From contig CACZJU010000018.1 in assembly GCA_902781515.1 (NCBI GenBank), forward strand, positions 1 to 64,000: a DNA stretch of 64,000 nucleotides, read 5' to 3'. Position numbers and translations under genes: made by a program. The notes beneath the pieces are model-generated. The model had not been told where the DNA came from and searched no databases. It saw only the letters and a list, made by a program, of their open reading frames with translations. Positions 19,918 to 28,242 of this stretch are shown here, piece by piece (the first letter of the stretch is position 1; every line of letters starts with the position of its first letter). The stretch comes from an uncultured Bacteroidales bacterium (lineage in GTDB: Bacteria > Bacteroidota > Bacteroidia > Bacteroidales > Bacteroidaceae).

Positions 19918-20556
19918 TCAATTGTCAATTTTTCTTTTGCAGATGCCAAGAAGACCGCACGAATCGCATTTGGGGCTGCGTGCCTGGCATACATATCGAC
20001 CGTGAAGAATGAGCCAGTGGTGGGCTCGTGGCACCAATTCTGTGGGTGTCCATTTCATCAGTTCTTTTTCTACCGCCAGCGGAGTCTTACATTTCTGCGA
20101 AGCCAATCCTATTCGTCGAGCAACTCTGAATACATGTGTGTCCACAGCCATTGCAGCTTGTCCGAATGCCACACTCTGCACCACGTTTGCAGTCTTTCGT
20201 CCTACTCCTGGTAACTTTATCAATTGCTCTAACGAATTTGGCACTTCGCCCTGATACTCAGATTGTAATATCTTTGCAGTTTCGACTAAATGTTTGGCTT
20301 TGCTGTTGGGATACGAGATGGAACGAATGTAATCTAAAACCTCTTCCTCCGTTGCCTTAGCCATTGCTTCAGCTGTTGGAAATGCTTCAAAAAGTCGGGG
20401 CGTAATCATATTTACGCGCTTGTCAGTACATTGAGCGCTTAGCATCACAGCCACCAGCAACTGGAACACAGAACCGTAGTGCAGTTCGGTTTCAGCATTC
20501 GGCATTGCCTCCTGGAAGTAATCCATCACCTGATTGTAAAGTTCTTTCTTATTCAT
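19918..20556 (-). CDS. nth: Endonuclease III
   Basis: DNA glycosylase/AP lyase that removes oxidised pyrimidines. The helix-hairpin-helix LPGVGRKTANVV carries the catalytic Lys, and VDTHVFRVARRIG carries the Asp. The C-terminal CQARSPKCDSCGLLGIC has the C-x6-C-x2-C-x5-C spacing of the [4Fe-4S] cluster. The start MNKKELYNQV is used because a longer frame would run through the tRNA-His gene and a TATATTTG box lies just upstream. The last residues KIDN are encoded by an AT-rich spacer repeat (ATTGACAATTGA). Confidence 0.95.
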   Translation of the reverse strand: MNKKELYNQVMDYFQEAMPNAETELHYGSVFQLLVAVMLSAQCTDKRVNMITPRLFEAFPTAEAMAKATEEEVLDYIRSISYPNSKAKHLVETAKILQSEYQGEVPNSLEQLIKLPGVGRKTANVVQSVAFGQAAMAVDTHVFRVARRIGLASQKCKTPLAVEKELMKWTPTELVPRAHHWLILHGRYVCQARSPKCDSCGLLGICKRKIDN

Positions 20557-20572
20557 TGAGGTAATATTGGGG

Positions 20573-20580
20573 CAAATATA
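20573..20580 (-). promoter_or_regulatory. -7 box for nth
   Basis: TATATTTG on the minus strand lies 17 bp upstream of the chosen ATG and supports that start. Confidence 0.55.
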
Positions 20581-20600
20581 CGAATATAATGTATATATAC

Positions 20601-20629
20601 AAAAAAAGGAAGCCACTTTATAACTTCCT
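20601..20629 (-). terminator. Rho-independent terminator of tRNA-His
   Basis: On the minus strand GGAAG...CTTCC forms a short hairpin followed by seven T residues, about 11 bp past the tRNA-His 3' end. Confidence 0.65.
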
Positions 20630-20640
20630 TCTTTTCTTTG

Positions 20641-20715
20641 GGTGCCTAGTCGGACTCGAACCGACGACATTCAGAACCACAATCTGACGCTCTAACCAAC
20701 TGAACTATAGGCACC
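20641..20715 (-). tRNA. tRNA-His (GTG)
   Basis: The minus strand folds as a tRNA: acceptor GTGCCTA/TAGGCAC with the extra 5' G opposite C73 that marks tRNA-His, D-arm GTTCAGTTGGTTAGAGC, anticodon loop TTGTGGT with anticodon GTG, and T-arm GTCGGTTCGAGTCCGAC. The CCA end is not encoded. A TACCTTTG promoter box lies 30 bp upstream and a terminator downstream. Confidence 0.95.
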
Positions 20716-20745
20716 ATCTAAGGGATGTTCCCTGTTTTGCGAGTG

Positions 20746-20753
20746 CAAAGGTA
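20746..20753 (-). promoter_or_regulatory. -7 box for tRNA-His
   Basis: TACCTTTG on the minus strand precedes the tRNA by about 30 bp. The sequence upstream of it is a repeated AT-rich spacer (AAAAATTAATAATT twice). Confidence 0.6.
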
Positions 20754-20812
20754 CGATAAAAAATTAATAATTAAAAATTAATAATTAAAAATTTTACCTT
20801 TGAACGTGTTTT

Positions 20813-21691
20813 TTATTGATAAAACTCGTGTTTTCCTGCCGACAGGGTGTTCAGCATAAGCATGCAGATAGTCATCGGACCGACACCTCCTGGTACAGGA
20901 GTAATGAACGAGCATTTCGGAGCCACCTCGTCGAAGGCAACATCACCACTCAAGCGGAATCCGCTCTTGCGCGATGCGTCAGGAACTCGTGTGGTACCAA
21001 CGTCAATTACCGTTGCACCTTCCTTCACCATATCGGCTGTCACGAAGCCCGGACGACCGATAGCAGCAATCAGAATGTCGGCCTGTTGGCATTCCTCCTT
21101 CAGTCCACGACTGCGGCTGTGGCATACAGTAACTGTTGCGTCGCCATATTGTTTCTGCATCATCAGTTGAGCCATAGGTTTGCCTACGATGTTCGAACGA
21201 CCTAGAATAACACACTTGCGTCCGCTTGTTTCCACATTGTATCGTTTCAGCAGGGTGAGTATTCCCAGGGGGGTAGCTGAGATGAAGCAGGGTAGTCCTA
21301 TAGCCATACGTCCGACGTTGATGGGATGGAAACCGTCCACGTCTTTGCGATAGTCAATGGCTTCAATCACACGCTGTTCATCGATATGCTTGGGCAGAGG
21401 CAATTGGACGATGAAGCCGTCAATACTATCATCGCTATTCAACTTCGACACACAAGACAGAAGTTCTTCTTCCGTGATGTCGTCCTCATAGCGGATTAGG
21501 GTACTTTCAAAACCGCATGCTTCGCAAGCCAGCACTTTGTTCTTGACGTAGGTCTCGCTACCGCCGTCGTGACCAACCAGCACTGCAGCCAGATGTGGGC
21601 GTTTTCCGCCTTCAGCTACGATGCGTTCTACTTCTTCCTTGATTTCGGCTTTAATGGTGGCAGCCGTTGCCTTTCCGTCAATGAGAACCAT
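20813..21691 (-). CDS. folD: Methylenetetrahydrofolate dehydrogenase/cyclohydrolase
   Basis: Interconverts 5,10-methylene-, methenyl- and 10-formyl-tetrahydrofolate. Diagnostic stretches are [22 protein letters not shown] (catalytic Tyr and Lys), [28 protein letters not shown], and [18 protein letters not shown] for NADP binding; [14 protein letters not shown] lies near the end. The ATG at 21691 is preferred; a TTG lies 12 bp further out. The ffh gene ends 38 bp upstream, separated by a repetitive AT spacer. Confidence 0.96.
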   Translation of the reverse strand: MVLIDGKATAATIKAEIKEEVERIVAEGGKRPHLAAVLVGHDGGSETYVKNKVLACEACGFESTLIRYEDDITEEELLSCVSKLNSDDSIDGFIVQLPLPKHIDEQRVIEAIDYRKDVDGFHPINVGRMAIGLPCFISATPLGILTLLKRYNVETSGRKCVILGRSNIVGKPMAQLMMQKQYGDATVTVCHSRSRGLKEECQQADILIAAIGRPGFVTADMVKEGATVIDVGTTRVPDASRKSGFRLSGDVAFDEVAPKCSFITPVPGGVGPMTICMLMLNTLSAGKHEFYQ

Positions 21692-21729
21692 AGTATTTGA
21701 CAATTTGACGATTTACAATTTTACAATTG

Positions 21730-23085
21730 TTATTTCATGCCGGGCATTTTGGGCATTGGGGGCAGCCCCTTCATCATACTGGGCAGATTTTTGCTCGTAA
21801 CCATTTTCATCATCTTACGTGTCTGGTCGAACTGCTTGATGAGTCGGTTCACCTCCTGAATGTTCGTACCGCTACCTTTTGCTATTCGCGTACGACGACT
21901 GGTATTCAGCAACGATGGATTTTGACGCTCTTTGGGAGTCATACTCAGGATGATGGCTTCGATGTTCTTGAAAGCATTGTCATCTATGTCAATATCCTTC
22001 AGCGCCTTGCCAACACCGGGAATCATGCTTGCCAAGTCTTTCAGGTTTCCCATCTTCTTAATCTGCTGAATCTGTGCGTAGAAGTCGTCGAAGTCGAACT
22101 GGTTCTTGCGGATACGTGCCTCCAGTCGGCGTGCTTCCTTCTCATCGTACTGCTCCTGAGCTTTCTCCACGAGAGATACGATGTCGCCCATGCCCAGAAT
22201 ACGGTCTGCCATACGGGCAGGGTGGAAGGGGCTGATGGCTTCCATCTTCTCGCCTGTACCCACGAATTTTATGGGCTTGTTGACAACCGAACGTATGCTC
22301 AGTGCAGCACCACCACGGGTGTCACCATCCAGTTTCGTCAGAACAACACCGGTGTAATCGAGACGGTCGTTGAATTCCTTTGCAGTGTTCACAGCATCCT
22401 GACCGGTCATAGCATCCACCACGAACAGAATCTCGTGCGGATTGATAGCGTTCTTGATATCTGTGATTTGCTGCATCAGTTCCTCATCGATAGCCAGTCG
22501 ACCGGCAGTATCGACGATTACTACGTCGTTGGCTTTCTGTCGAGCTTCGTTGATGGCGTGCAGTGCAACCTGTACAGGGTCAGTGGCACCAAGTTCGATG
22601 TAAACAGGCACGTCTATCTGTTCACCAAGCACACGCAACTGCTCCATAGCAGCCGGACGGAAGGTGTCGCAGGCAGCCAGCAGAGGCTTCTTGAAATTCT
22701 TTTCCTTCAGCATCTTTGCCAGTTTGCCGCTGAAAGTTGTCTTACCCGAACCGTTCAGACCAGCCATCAGTATGATGCTTGGGTCGCCGGTACGTCCGGG
22801 CAGATTCAGTTCGGCAGTCTCGCCACCCATCAACAGTGCCAGTTCGTCGTGCACAATCTTCACCATCAACTGGCTGGGACGCACGGCAGTCAGCACATTT
22901 TGTCCAAGGGCTTTTTCCTTTACGGTGTCGGTAAATTGCTTAGCAACTTTATAGTTTACGTCAGCATCCAGAAGAGCACGACGTACATCTTTCAGCGTTT
23001 CTGCCACATTAATCTCGGTTATGCGGCCTTCACCTTTCAGTATCTTAAAAGACCTCTCCAGTCTTTCGCTTAGGTTTTCAAACAT
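21730..23085 (-). CDS. ffh: Signal recognition particle protein
   Basis: GTPase that binds signal sequences and the SRP RNA. N domain, then G domain with GLNGSGKTTFSGKLA (P loop), DTFRPAAMEQLR, DTAGRL and TKLDGDTRGGAALS, then a Met-rich M domain ending GLPPMPKMPGMK. Length 451 is normal. The matching SRP RNA gene is about 3.6 kb away at 26713. It is followed by folD on the same strand. Confidence 0.97.
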   Translation of the reverse strand: MFENLSERLERSFKILKGEGRITEINVAETLKDVRRALLDADVNYKVAKQFTDTVKEKALGQNVLTAVRPSQLMVKIVHDELALLMGGETAELNLPGRTGDPSIILMAGLNGSGKTTFSGKLAKMLKEKNFKKPLLAACDTFRPAAMEQLRVLGEQIDVPVYIELGATDPVQVALHAINEARQKANDVVIVDTAGRLAIDEELMQQITDIKNAINPHEILFVVDAMTGQDAVNTAKEFNDRLDYTGVVLTKLDGDTRGGAALSIRSVVNKPIKFVGTGEKMEAISPFHPARMADRILGMGDIVSLVEKAQEQYDEKEARRLEARIRKNQFDFDDFYAQIQQIKKMGNLKDLASMIPGVGKALKDIDIDDNAFKNIEAIILSMTPKERQNPSLLNTSRRTRIAKGSGTNIQEVNRLIKQFDQTRKMMKMVTSKNLPSMMKGLPPMPKMPGMK

Positions 23086-23116
23086 ATATTAATTTTACAA
23101 TTTGACGATTTACAAT

Positions 23117-23782
23117 TCAGTATTGTCTTTGTCCGAAGATCTTACTGCCGATACGCACCAGCGTTGCTCCATGCTTTAAGGCAATAGGGTAGTCGTCCGA
23201 CATTCCCCATGAGCATTCGCAGAACGAAGGCTGATCAGCAAAGAAAGTTTCGCGTGCATGAATAAAGAACTGACGAGCCGTTTCAAATTCACGAGCTATC
23301 TGCTGTTCATCGTCGGTGTTCGTTGCCATACACATTATTCCTCGCAGCTCTGCACCTTTCATATCCTTCCACAGTCCACTTGCCAGAAACTGCTCTGCCT
23401 CCTCTGGTGTGAAGCCAAATTTCGTTTCTTCCTCGGCAACGTGCAGTTGCAGGAGGCAGGGAATCCTGCGTCCGCATTTCTCGCCCTGCCGACTTATTTC
23501 TTGCAAAAGCTTTGGTGTGTCCACAGCGTGAATCATGCTGACGTAGGGAGCAATGTATTTCACTTTGTTCGTCTGCAGATGACCGATGAAGTGCCATTCG
23601 ATGTCTTTGGGCAGAGCCTCGTGCTTGCGTTGCAGTTCCTGCACGTGACTTTCTCCGAACACGCGCTGCCCAGCTTCGTATGCCTCCATCAGCACCTCTT
23701 CTGGGTGGAACTTCGATACTGCCACCAGACGCACTCCTGTGGGCAGACTCTTATTGATATCGCGAATAGCTTCCGCAATCAT
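23117..23782 (-). CDS. yggS: Pyridoxal phosphate homeostasis protein, YggS family
   Basis: A 221-residue PLP-binding alanine-racemase-fold protein that buffers cellular PLP. The PLP lysine lies in RLVAVSKFHPEE. Family stretches FGESHVQELQRKHEALP, EWHFIGHLQTNKVKYI, LRGIMCMA and SWGMSDDYPIALKHGATLVRIGSKIFG are all present. It is separated from ffh by 31 bp of AT-rich spacer and from the DUF4494 gene by 16 bp. Confidence 0.95.
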   Translation of the reverse strand: MIAEAIRDINKSLPTGVRLVAVSKFHPEEVLMEAYEAGQRVFGESHVQELQRKHEALPKDIEWHFIGHLQTNKVKYIAPYVSMIHAVDTPKLLQEISRQGEKCGRRIPCLLQLHVAEEETKFGFTPEEAEQFLASGLWKDMKGAELRGIMCMATNTDDEQQIAREFETARQFFIHARETFFADQPSFCECSWGMSDDYPIALKHGATLVRIGSKIFGQRQY

Positions 23783-23798
23783 TCTTAACTATTCTCTC

Positions 23799-24236
23799 TT
23801 AATTCTTTTCGTAATGGAAAACATCGAGTATGGGAGTTTCAGCAATGCTGGTTACTTCCCAGTCGCCCATAGTTCCCTTCATTCCATTCTCTAGATTAGC
23901 CATAGCGGTCTTCAGATCACGAGCCTGTACGAGTATGTTTTGTGAGGTGCGCTTCTCTACGGCAGTCATTTCGTCCAATGTGATGAAAACCACCTTGGCT
24001 CTGTACCAACGGTCGTCGTTGGCATCATTCGACTGCATAAGTTCTGCTAAGCGAGGCTTCTTGATTCCTGCTACCTCATATTCTCCGCTCATAAATGGTT
24101 CCACTTCTTCCAGGAATCTGCGTTCAGCTTCCGTAAAGCTTAGTGCGTCCACCATATAAGTCTCGGTCACTTTCTTAATCTTTCCGTCCTCCATTGTCTT
24201 GTCGTAACGGATTTTGCATTCAAACCAAATTGCCAT
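23799..24236 (-). CDS. DUF4494 domain-containing protein
   Basis: A 145-residue cytosolic protein of unknown function matching the DUF4494 pattern: WFECKIRYDKTMEDGKIKKVTE, then YMVDALSFTEAERRFLEEV and YRAKVVFITLDE. The family is typical of Bacteroidetes and seen next to yggS in relatives. No catalytic motif is evident. The ATG at 24236 is used; an upstream TTG would add four residues. Confidence 0.85.
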   Translation of the reverse strand: MAIWFECKIRYDKTMEDGKIKKVTETYMVDALSFTEAERRFLEEVEPFMSGEYEVAGIKKPRLAELMQSNDANDDRWYRAKVVFITLDEMTAVEKRTSQNILVQARDLKTAMANLENGMKGTMGDWEVTSIAETPILDVFHYEKN

Positions 24237-24265
24237 TATAATTTTCAATTATCAATTATCAATTT

Positions 24266-24820
24266 TCAATTAGCAGATCCTCCGGTTTCGGACTGCAGCA
24301 CAGCGTTGAAATGCATAGTGGGGGATAGTTCCAGTATGCGATATTCGGCATTCTCCATTTTTTCTATCGAGCGCACGTCAACTCCGTGATACACCGCCTG
24401 CAGTACTCTCAGGAACAACCCATGACTAACAGCCAGCACAGTTCCTGCCTCGCTCTTCGTCAGACCGTTGAGGAAATCAGCAGCACGTTGTGCCAACTGT
24501 TCCATTGTTTCAGCCGACGGGTCGAGGGCGTGACTGATTTTTATGTACGGACCTCCAGTGTGAATTCCGAAGTCGCGCTCGCGCAGCAGCGGTTCCAGCT
24601 CTATCTCCACACCATGCGGCTCAGCAATAATGCGAGCTGTGTCCACCGCCCGTTTCAGGTCGCTCGTGATGATGCGGCTGAAAGGAATGTCGCGCAGTTT
24701 TTCGCGCAGTTCCTCTGCCTGAGCAATGCCCTCGGCAGTCAGATGTCCAGGCATTTGTCCTTGAAGCACGCGGCGCACATTCTCCTCCGTTTGTCCGTGA
24801 CGGGCTATGTATAGCAACAT
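24266..24820 (-). CDS. Histidine phosphatase family protein (phosphoglycerate mutase-like)
   Basis: The N-terminal LYIARHGQTEENVRRVLQG holds the RHG phosphohistidine motif. ERDFGIHTGG carries the acid residue and AVSHGLFLRVL the second active-site His. At 184 residues it fits small cofactor-independent-type phosphatases (CobC/GpmB-like), not a glycolytic mutase. The substrate is unknown. The stop codon is embedded in an AT-rich repeat (AATTGAAAATTGATAATTG on the minus strand). Confidence 0.88.
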   Translation of the reverse strand: MLLYIARHGQTEENVRRVLQGQMPGHLTAEGIAQAEELREKLRDIPFSRIITSDLKRAVDTARIIAEPHGVEIELEPLLRERDFGIHTGGPYIKISHALDPSAETMEQLAQRAADFLNGLTKSEAGTVLAVSHGLFLRVLQAVYHGVDVRSIEKMENAEYRILELSPTMHFNAVLQSETGGSAN

Positions 24821-24852
24821 TCTTTTGCTCGTTAGGTTTTTTTAAAACGGCA

Positions 24853-24860
24853 CAAAGATA
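24853..24860 (-). promoter_or_regulatory. -7 box for the histidine phosphatase gene
   Basis: TATCTTTG on the minus strand lies 32 bp before the start. It may serve the whole phosphatase-DUF4494-yggS-ffh-folD run. Confidence 0.55.
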
Positions 24861-24905
24861 CGCAAAATTTTCCTAATTCGTAATTTGTATTTCATATTTA
24901 TTTCT

Positions 24906-24913
24906 TATATTTG
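24906..24913 (+). promoter_or_regulatory. -7 box for the GH109-like gene
   Basis: TATATTTG on the plus strand lies 43 bp before the start, divergent from the phosphatase box. Confidence 0.55.
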
Positions 24914-24956
24914 CACGGAATAAATATTATTAACCTTAAAAACATAGAGAATTATT

Positions 24957-26531
24957 ATGAATTTCAAGAGAAACTTTGTGGTTGCTTTATTTGCCGTATG
25001 CCTGTCATCAGTAGGCGCTATGGCACAGAGTCTTTCGTCCAGCACCAAGTGGCATTGGGAAGAAGGTACCATCGTGGTTGAAAGCCCTGCCCGTCCTGCC
25101 GGTCAGCAGAACGTGTTGGGACTAACCGTACCCAAGATGGATGTTGTTCGTGTAGCATTCGTAGGTCTTGGTATGCGCGGTCCTGGTGCCGTAGCTCGTT
25201 TCACTCACATTCCTGGCACTCAGATTGTTGCTCTGTGCGATTATGAGGCTGGTCGTGCCGAAGCCTGCCAGAAATATCTGCGCGAGGCAGGTCTGCCCCC
25301 TGCACTCATCTACAGCGGCGAGAAGGGTTATGAGGAACTCTGCAAGCGTTCCGACATTGACCTTGTTTACGTTGCTACCGATTGGGACCACCATTTCCCT
25401 GTTGCCAAGTGTGCTCTCGAGAATGGCAAGCACACAGCCATCGAGGTTCCTTCTGCTATGAATCTCGAACAGTGCTGGGAGCTCATCAACCTTTCCGAGA
25501 AGACCCGCAAGCATTGTATGATTCTTGAGAACTGCTGCTACGACTGGTTCGAACTGCGTGCCCTCAATATGGCTCAGCACGGTGTCTTCGGCGAAGTGCT
25601 GCGTGCTCAGGGTGCCTACATCCACAATCTCGACGATTTCTGGAAATACTACTGGCGCAATCCCGATGGCAGCGACCCACAGAACCTCCATTGGCGTCTG
25701 AAGTACAACAAGGAGAATCGCGGCGACGTATATGCTACTCATGGACTTGGTCCCGTTGCTCAGGTGCTCGATATTCATCGTGGCGACCGCTTCACCACAC
25801 TCGTTGCCATGGACACCAAGAGCGCTCACGGTAAGGACCTCGTAGAACAGTCCACAGGCCGCAAGTGCAGCGAGTTCCGTAATGGTGACCACACCACCAC
25901 ACTCATGCGCACCTATAATGGTAAGGTCGTTGAGATTCAGCATAATGTAATGAATCCTCAGCCCTACAACCGTCTCTATCAGCTCACAGGTACCAAAGGC
26001 TTTGCCAACAAATATCCCATTAGCGGCTATGCTCTCGATGCCAGCCAGTTGAAGGCAGCAGGTCAGCAGCCCAAGGTTGACAACCTCTCCTCTCACTCTT
26101 TCCTGCCCGATGCCGAGCGTCAGGCTCTTGAGGAGAAATACGAGCACCCCATCATCAAGAAGTACGGTAAGCTCGCTGCCGAGGTAGGTGGTCACGGAGG
26201 TATGGACTTCTTCATGGATGCACGTCTTGTTTACTGCTTGCAGAACGGTCTGCCTCTTGATATGGACGTATATGACCTCGCCGAATGGTGCTGTCTTGCT
26301 GAGCTTGGAGCCCTGTCAATGGATCACAACTGCGCAGCAGTCAGCTTCCCCGACTTCACACGCGGCTACTGGGATGTAGTTCCTGGTTACACTCACTCTT
26401 ATGCTTCACCAGAGGCTGAGGCTGAGCAGGAAGCTAAGGCAAAGGCTTTCACCGAGCAGCAGAAGAAGCTCTGTGCCGAGAAGAAGCTTTGGGAGAAATA
26501 CGACAAGGATAAGGCTAAGGCAAAGAAATAA
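24957..26531 (+). CDS. Exported Gfo/Idh/MocA oxidoreductase, GH109-like
   Basis: A 524-residue protein with a signal peptide (cleavage after AMAQ, about residue 24), then a Rossmann NAD-binding domain (VRVAFVGLGMRGPGAVARF), DLVYVATDWDHHFPVAKCALENGKHTAIEVP, and a C-terminal domain with GGHGGMDFFMDARLVYCLQNGLPLD. This combination is typical of GH109 alpha-N-acetylgalactosaminidases and relatives, which use bound NAD in glycoside cleavage and act on mucin-type or blood-group glycans. The substrate is inferred. The last 35 residues are a Lys/Ala/Glu-rich helix (EAEAEQEAKAKAF...KDKAKAKK). It is a single-gene unit with its own promoter and terminator. Confidence 0.87.
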   Translation: MNFKRNFVVALFAVCLSSVGAMAQSLSSSTKWHWEEGTIVVESPARPAGQQNVLGLTVPKMDVVRVAFVGLGMRGPGAVARFTHIPGTQIVALCDYEAGRAEACQKYLREAGLPPALIYSGEKGYEELCKRSDIDLVYVATDWDHHFPVAKCALENGKHTAIEVPSAMNLEQCWELINLSEKTRKHCMILENCCYDWFELRALNMAQHGVFGEVLRAQGAYIHNLDDFWKYYWRNPDGSDPQNLHWRLKYNKENRGDVYATHGLGPVAQVLDIHRGDRFTTLVAMDTKSAHGKDLVEQSTGRKCSEFRNGDHTTTLMRTYNGKVVEIQHNVMNPQPYNRLYQLTGTKGFANKYPISGYALDASQLKAAGQQPKVDNLSSHSFLPDAERQALEEKYEHPIIKKYGKLAAEVGGHGGMDFFMDARLVYCLQNGLPLDMDVYDLAEWCCLAELGALSMDHNCAAVSFPDFTRGYWDVVPGYTHSYASPEAEAEQEAKAKAFTEQQKKLCAEKKLWEKYDKDKAKAKK

Positions 26532-26555
26532 ACTCCGTCTTTTTTAGACACACAA

Positions 26556-26595
26556 AAGAGTGCAAGTCGTTTTGCGACCTGCACTCTTCTTTTTG
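26556..26595 (+). terminator. Terminator of the GH109-like gene
   Basis: AAGAGTGCA(A)GTCG-TTTTG-CGACCTGCACTCTT is a strong hairpin followed by CTTTTTG, 25 bp after the stop codon. Confidence 0.85.
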
Positions 26596-26612
26596 TTATT
26601 ATATCAATTCTT

Positions 26613-26709
26613 AGTACCTTTGAGTCTCTCCGAATCTCGAATTTAGGCTGCATTTCGGAAAAACTCAAATAAAAATTTGGTTTTTCACTCAATTTGCACT
26701 AATTTTGCA
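26613..26709 (+). promoter_or_regulatory. Promoter module A, driving the SRP RNA and tRNA-Thr
   Basis: TACCTTTG at 26615-26622 and TAATTTTG at 26700-26707 are two candidate -7 boxes; the second has TTTG 20 bp upstream and lies just before the SRP RNA. The intervening sequence (AGGCTGCATTTCGGAAAAA, TTTTTCACTC, ATTTGCACTA) is shared with the region upstream of the 927-residue secreted protein gene on the other strand (34022-34120). Confidence 0.7.
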
Positions 26710-26712
26710 GCC

Positions 26713-26819
26713 GCTAAATGGGAAAGTCCCGTACGGCATGCTCCCTCGGAATCCCCCAGGGCTTGACCGCAGCAAGGGTACTTGGTTGTAGCGGCGCGAT
26801 GCGGTCAGCTTTCCCACCC
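26713..26819 (+). ncRNA. ffs: Signal recognition particle RNA (small bacterial type)
   Basis: A terminal stem TGGGAAAG (26719-26726) / CTTTCCCA (26809-26816) encloses a long hairpin. The apical part CCCCCAGGG-CTTGACCG-CAGCAAGGG carries the conserved internal-loop bases CAGG and GCAGCAA of SRP domain IV. The tip (TTGA) is not the common GGAA tetraloop. Size of about 107 nt fits the small 4.5S class. A promoter lies directly upstream and tRNA-Thr begins at or next to its 3' end, so 3' maturation may depend on tRNA 5' processing. Confidence 0.8.
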
Positions 26820-26893
26820 GCCTCTTTAGCTCAGTTGGCCAGAGCACGTGATTTGTAATCTCGGGGTCGTTGGTTCGAATCCGACAAGAGGCT
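26820..26893 (+). tRNA. tRNA-Thr (TGT)
   Basis: Acceptor GCCTCTT/AAGAGGC with discriminator T, D-arm GCTCAGTTGGCCAGAGC, anticodon loop TTTGTAA with anticodon TGT, and T-arm GTTGGTTCGAATCCGAC. The anticodon stem CGTGA/TCTCG contains a T-T mismatch at pair 29-41. CCA is not encoded. Confidence 0.95.
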
Positions 26894-26898
26894 CAAAG

Positions 26899-26957
26899 AA
26901 AAAGTCCTTAGTTGGCATTGAAACTCGTTTCGAATGACAGCTAAGGTCTTTTTATTT
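26899..26957. terminator. Bidirectional terminator between tRNA-Thr and guaD
   Basis: CCTTAG (26906-26911) pairs with CTAAGG (26941-26946) around an inner imperfect hairpin (CATTGAAAC/GTTTCGAATG). AAAAAG on the left and CTTTTTATTT on the right give T-runs on both strands, so it can end both the plus-strand RNA operon and the minus-strand guanine deaminase gene. Confidence 0.8.
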
Positions 26958-28232
26958 GAATGCCTGCCCGCAGCAGAGCACAACCTCCTTACCACGACAG
27001 AAGCGGTGGACAATCTGGCGGTCGTCGCCAAGATAGATGTATCGCTCTATGCGTTCCAGAAGAGTATAGTTGTCGTGATTGAGGTCGCGATCATCGATTA
27101 CCAGAGCATCGAACTCATAGCCAGGCTCGAAACTTCCTACACGTCCGAAGAAACTTCCAGCCGATTTCGTAGCCATCCAGAATGCCTCGGACAGAGTGAG
27201 GAACGGCAGGTTGTGATCCTGTTGATAGTGCATCTTGCTCACCTGTATGGCATACACCATCATACGGAAAATGCTGAGGTCGTGACCTCCGCTGATGTCG
27301 CTGCCCAGTCCCACACGTAGTCCTTCGTTGAGGTATCGTCGTATGGGAGCCATTCCGGATGCAACGTTGAAGTTCGAGGTGGGGCAGTGAGCCACCATCA
27401 CGTTGTTGCGCTTCATCAGTTCCACTTCATTCCCTTCGCTCCATACGCAGTGAGCCATAATGGTTGGTGTCTGTCCGAATAGCCCGTAGCGGTTGTAGGC
27501 ATCGCCGTAGCAAGTACTTTCCGGCTCCAGTTCTGCCACCCATGCTATCTCGTCCTTGTTTTCCGACAGGTGTGACTGTACGGGCAAGTGGTATTTGGCA
27601 GCCAGTTCACCGCAGGCGCGAAGCATCTCAGGCGTACACGTCGGCACAAATCGTGGCGTTATAATCGTCCCTACCAATGATTTTCCTTTTTCCTTCATCA
27701 GGGCCTCCATGCCCTCGATGTAGGATTCTACCGATTCCGACAGACCTTCAGGACAGTTGCGGTTCATGCCTACCTTACCCACTAAAGCCCCCATTCCAGC
27801 CTCCTCGAATATGTTCATCAGCAGGCGTGTGCTTTCGGTGTGGATGGTGGCAAACACGCAGGACCTCATGGTTCCGAATCGCCACAGGTCGCGAACAAAT
27901 CTGCGATACATACGCTCGGCATACGCTGTGTCGGCATATTTCATCTCCTCTGGGAAAGTGTAGTTCTCGAGCCAAGGCAGCAGTTCCAAATCCATAGCTA
28001 TTCCCTGATTGCGATACTGTGGAGCGTGCACATGAAGGTCGTTCATAGCAGGAATCAGCAATCGGTCGCCGAAATCTATAATCTCTGCCCCCTCTCCATC
28101 AATGGAAGCCAGGTCTTTTGCCACACCTATAACACATCCATTGTCGTCAACGGCAATATATCCGTTCTCAAGTATCTCGAAACGGCTTTTCTCCTTCGTA
28201 AAGAGTATATTGGCCTTATATATTCTATTCAT
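26952..28232 (-). CDS. guaD: Guanine deaminase
   Basis: Zinc amidohydrolase that converts guanine to xanthine in purine salvage or breakdown. The metal-binding HxH is His67/His69 in NDLHVHAPQY, and the following GIAMDLELLPWLENYTFPEE is the guanine deaminase signature. PRFVPTCTPEML, QSHLSENKDEIAWV, MAHCVWSEGNE and LGSDISGGHD supply the remaining ligands and the catalytic Asp. Length 426 is normal. It lies 10 bp after the cysteine desulfidase gene and is probably cotranscribed. Confidence 0.93.
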   Translation of the reverse strand: MNRIYKANILFTKEKSRFEILENGYIAVDDNGCVIGVAKDLASIDGEGAEIIDFGDRLLIPAMNDLHVHAPQYRNQGIAMDLELLPWLENYTFPEEMKYADTAYAERMYRRFVRDLWRFGTMRSCVFATIHTESTRLLMNIFEEAGMGALVGKVGMNRNCPEGLSESVESYIEGMEALMKEKGKSLVGTIITPRFVPTCTPEMLRACGELAAKYHLPVQSHLSENKDEIAWVAELEPESTCYGDAYNRYGLFGQTPTIMAHCVWSEGNEVELMKRNNVMVAHCPTSNFNVASGMAPIRRYLNEGLRVGLGSDISGGHDLSIFRMMVYAIQVSKMHYQQDHNLPFLTLSEAFWMATKSAGSFFGRVGSFEPGYEFDALVIDDRDLNHDNYTLLERIERYIYLGDDRQIVHRFCRGKEVVLCCGQAFK

Positions 28233-28242
28233 ATATTATATA

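Noticed and set aside
20557-20670. Extended start for nth
   Set aside because: It would run into the tRNA-His gene and through the nth promoter box.
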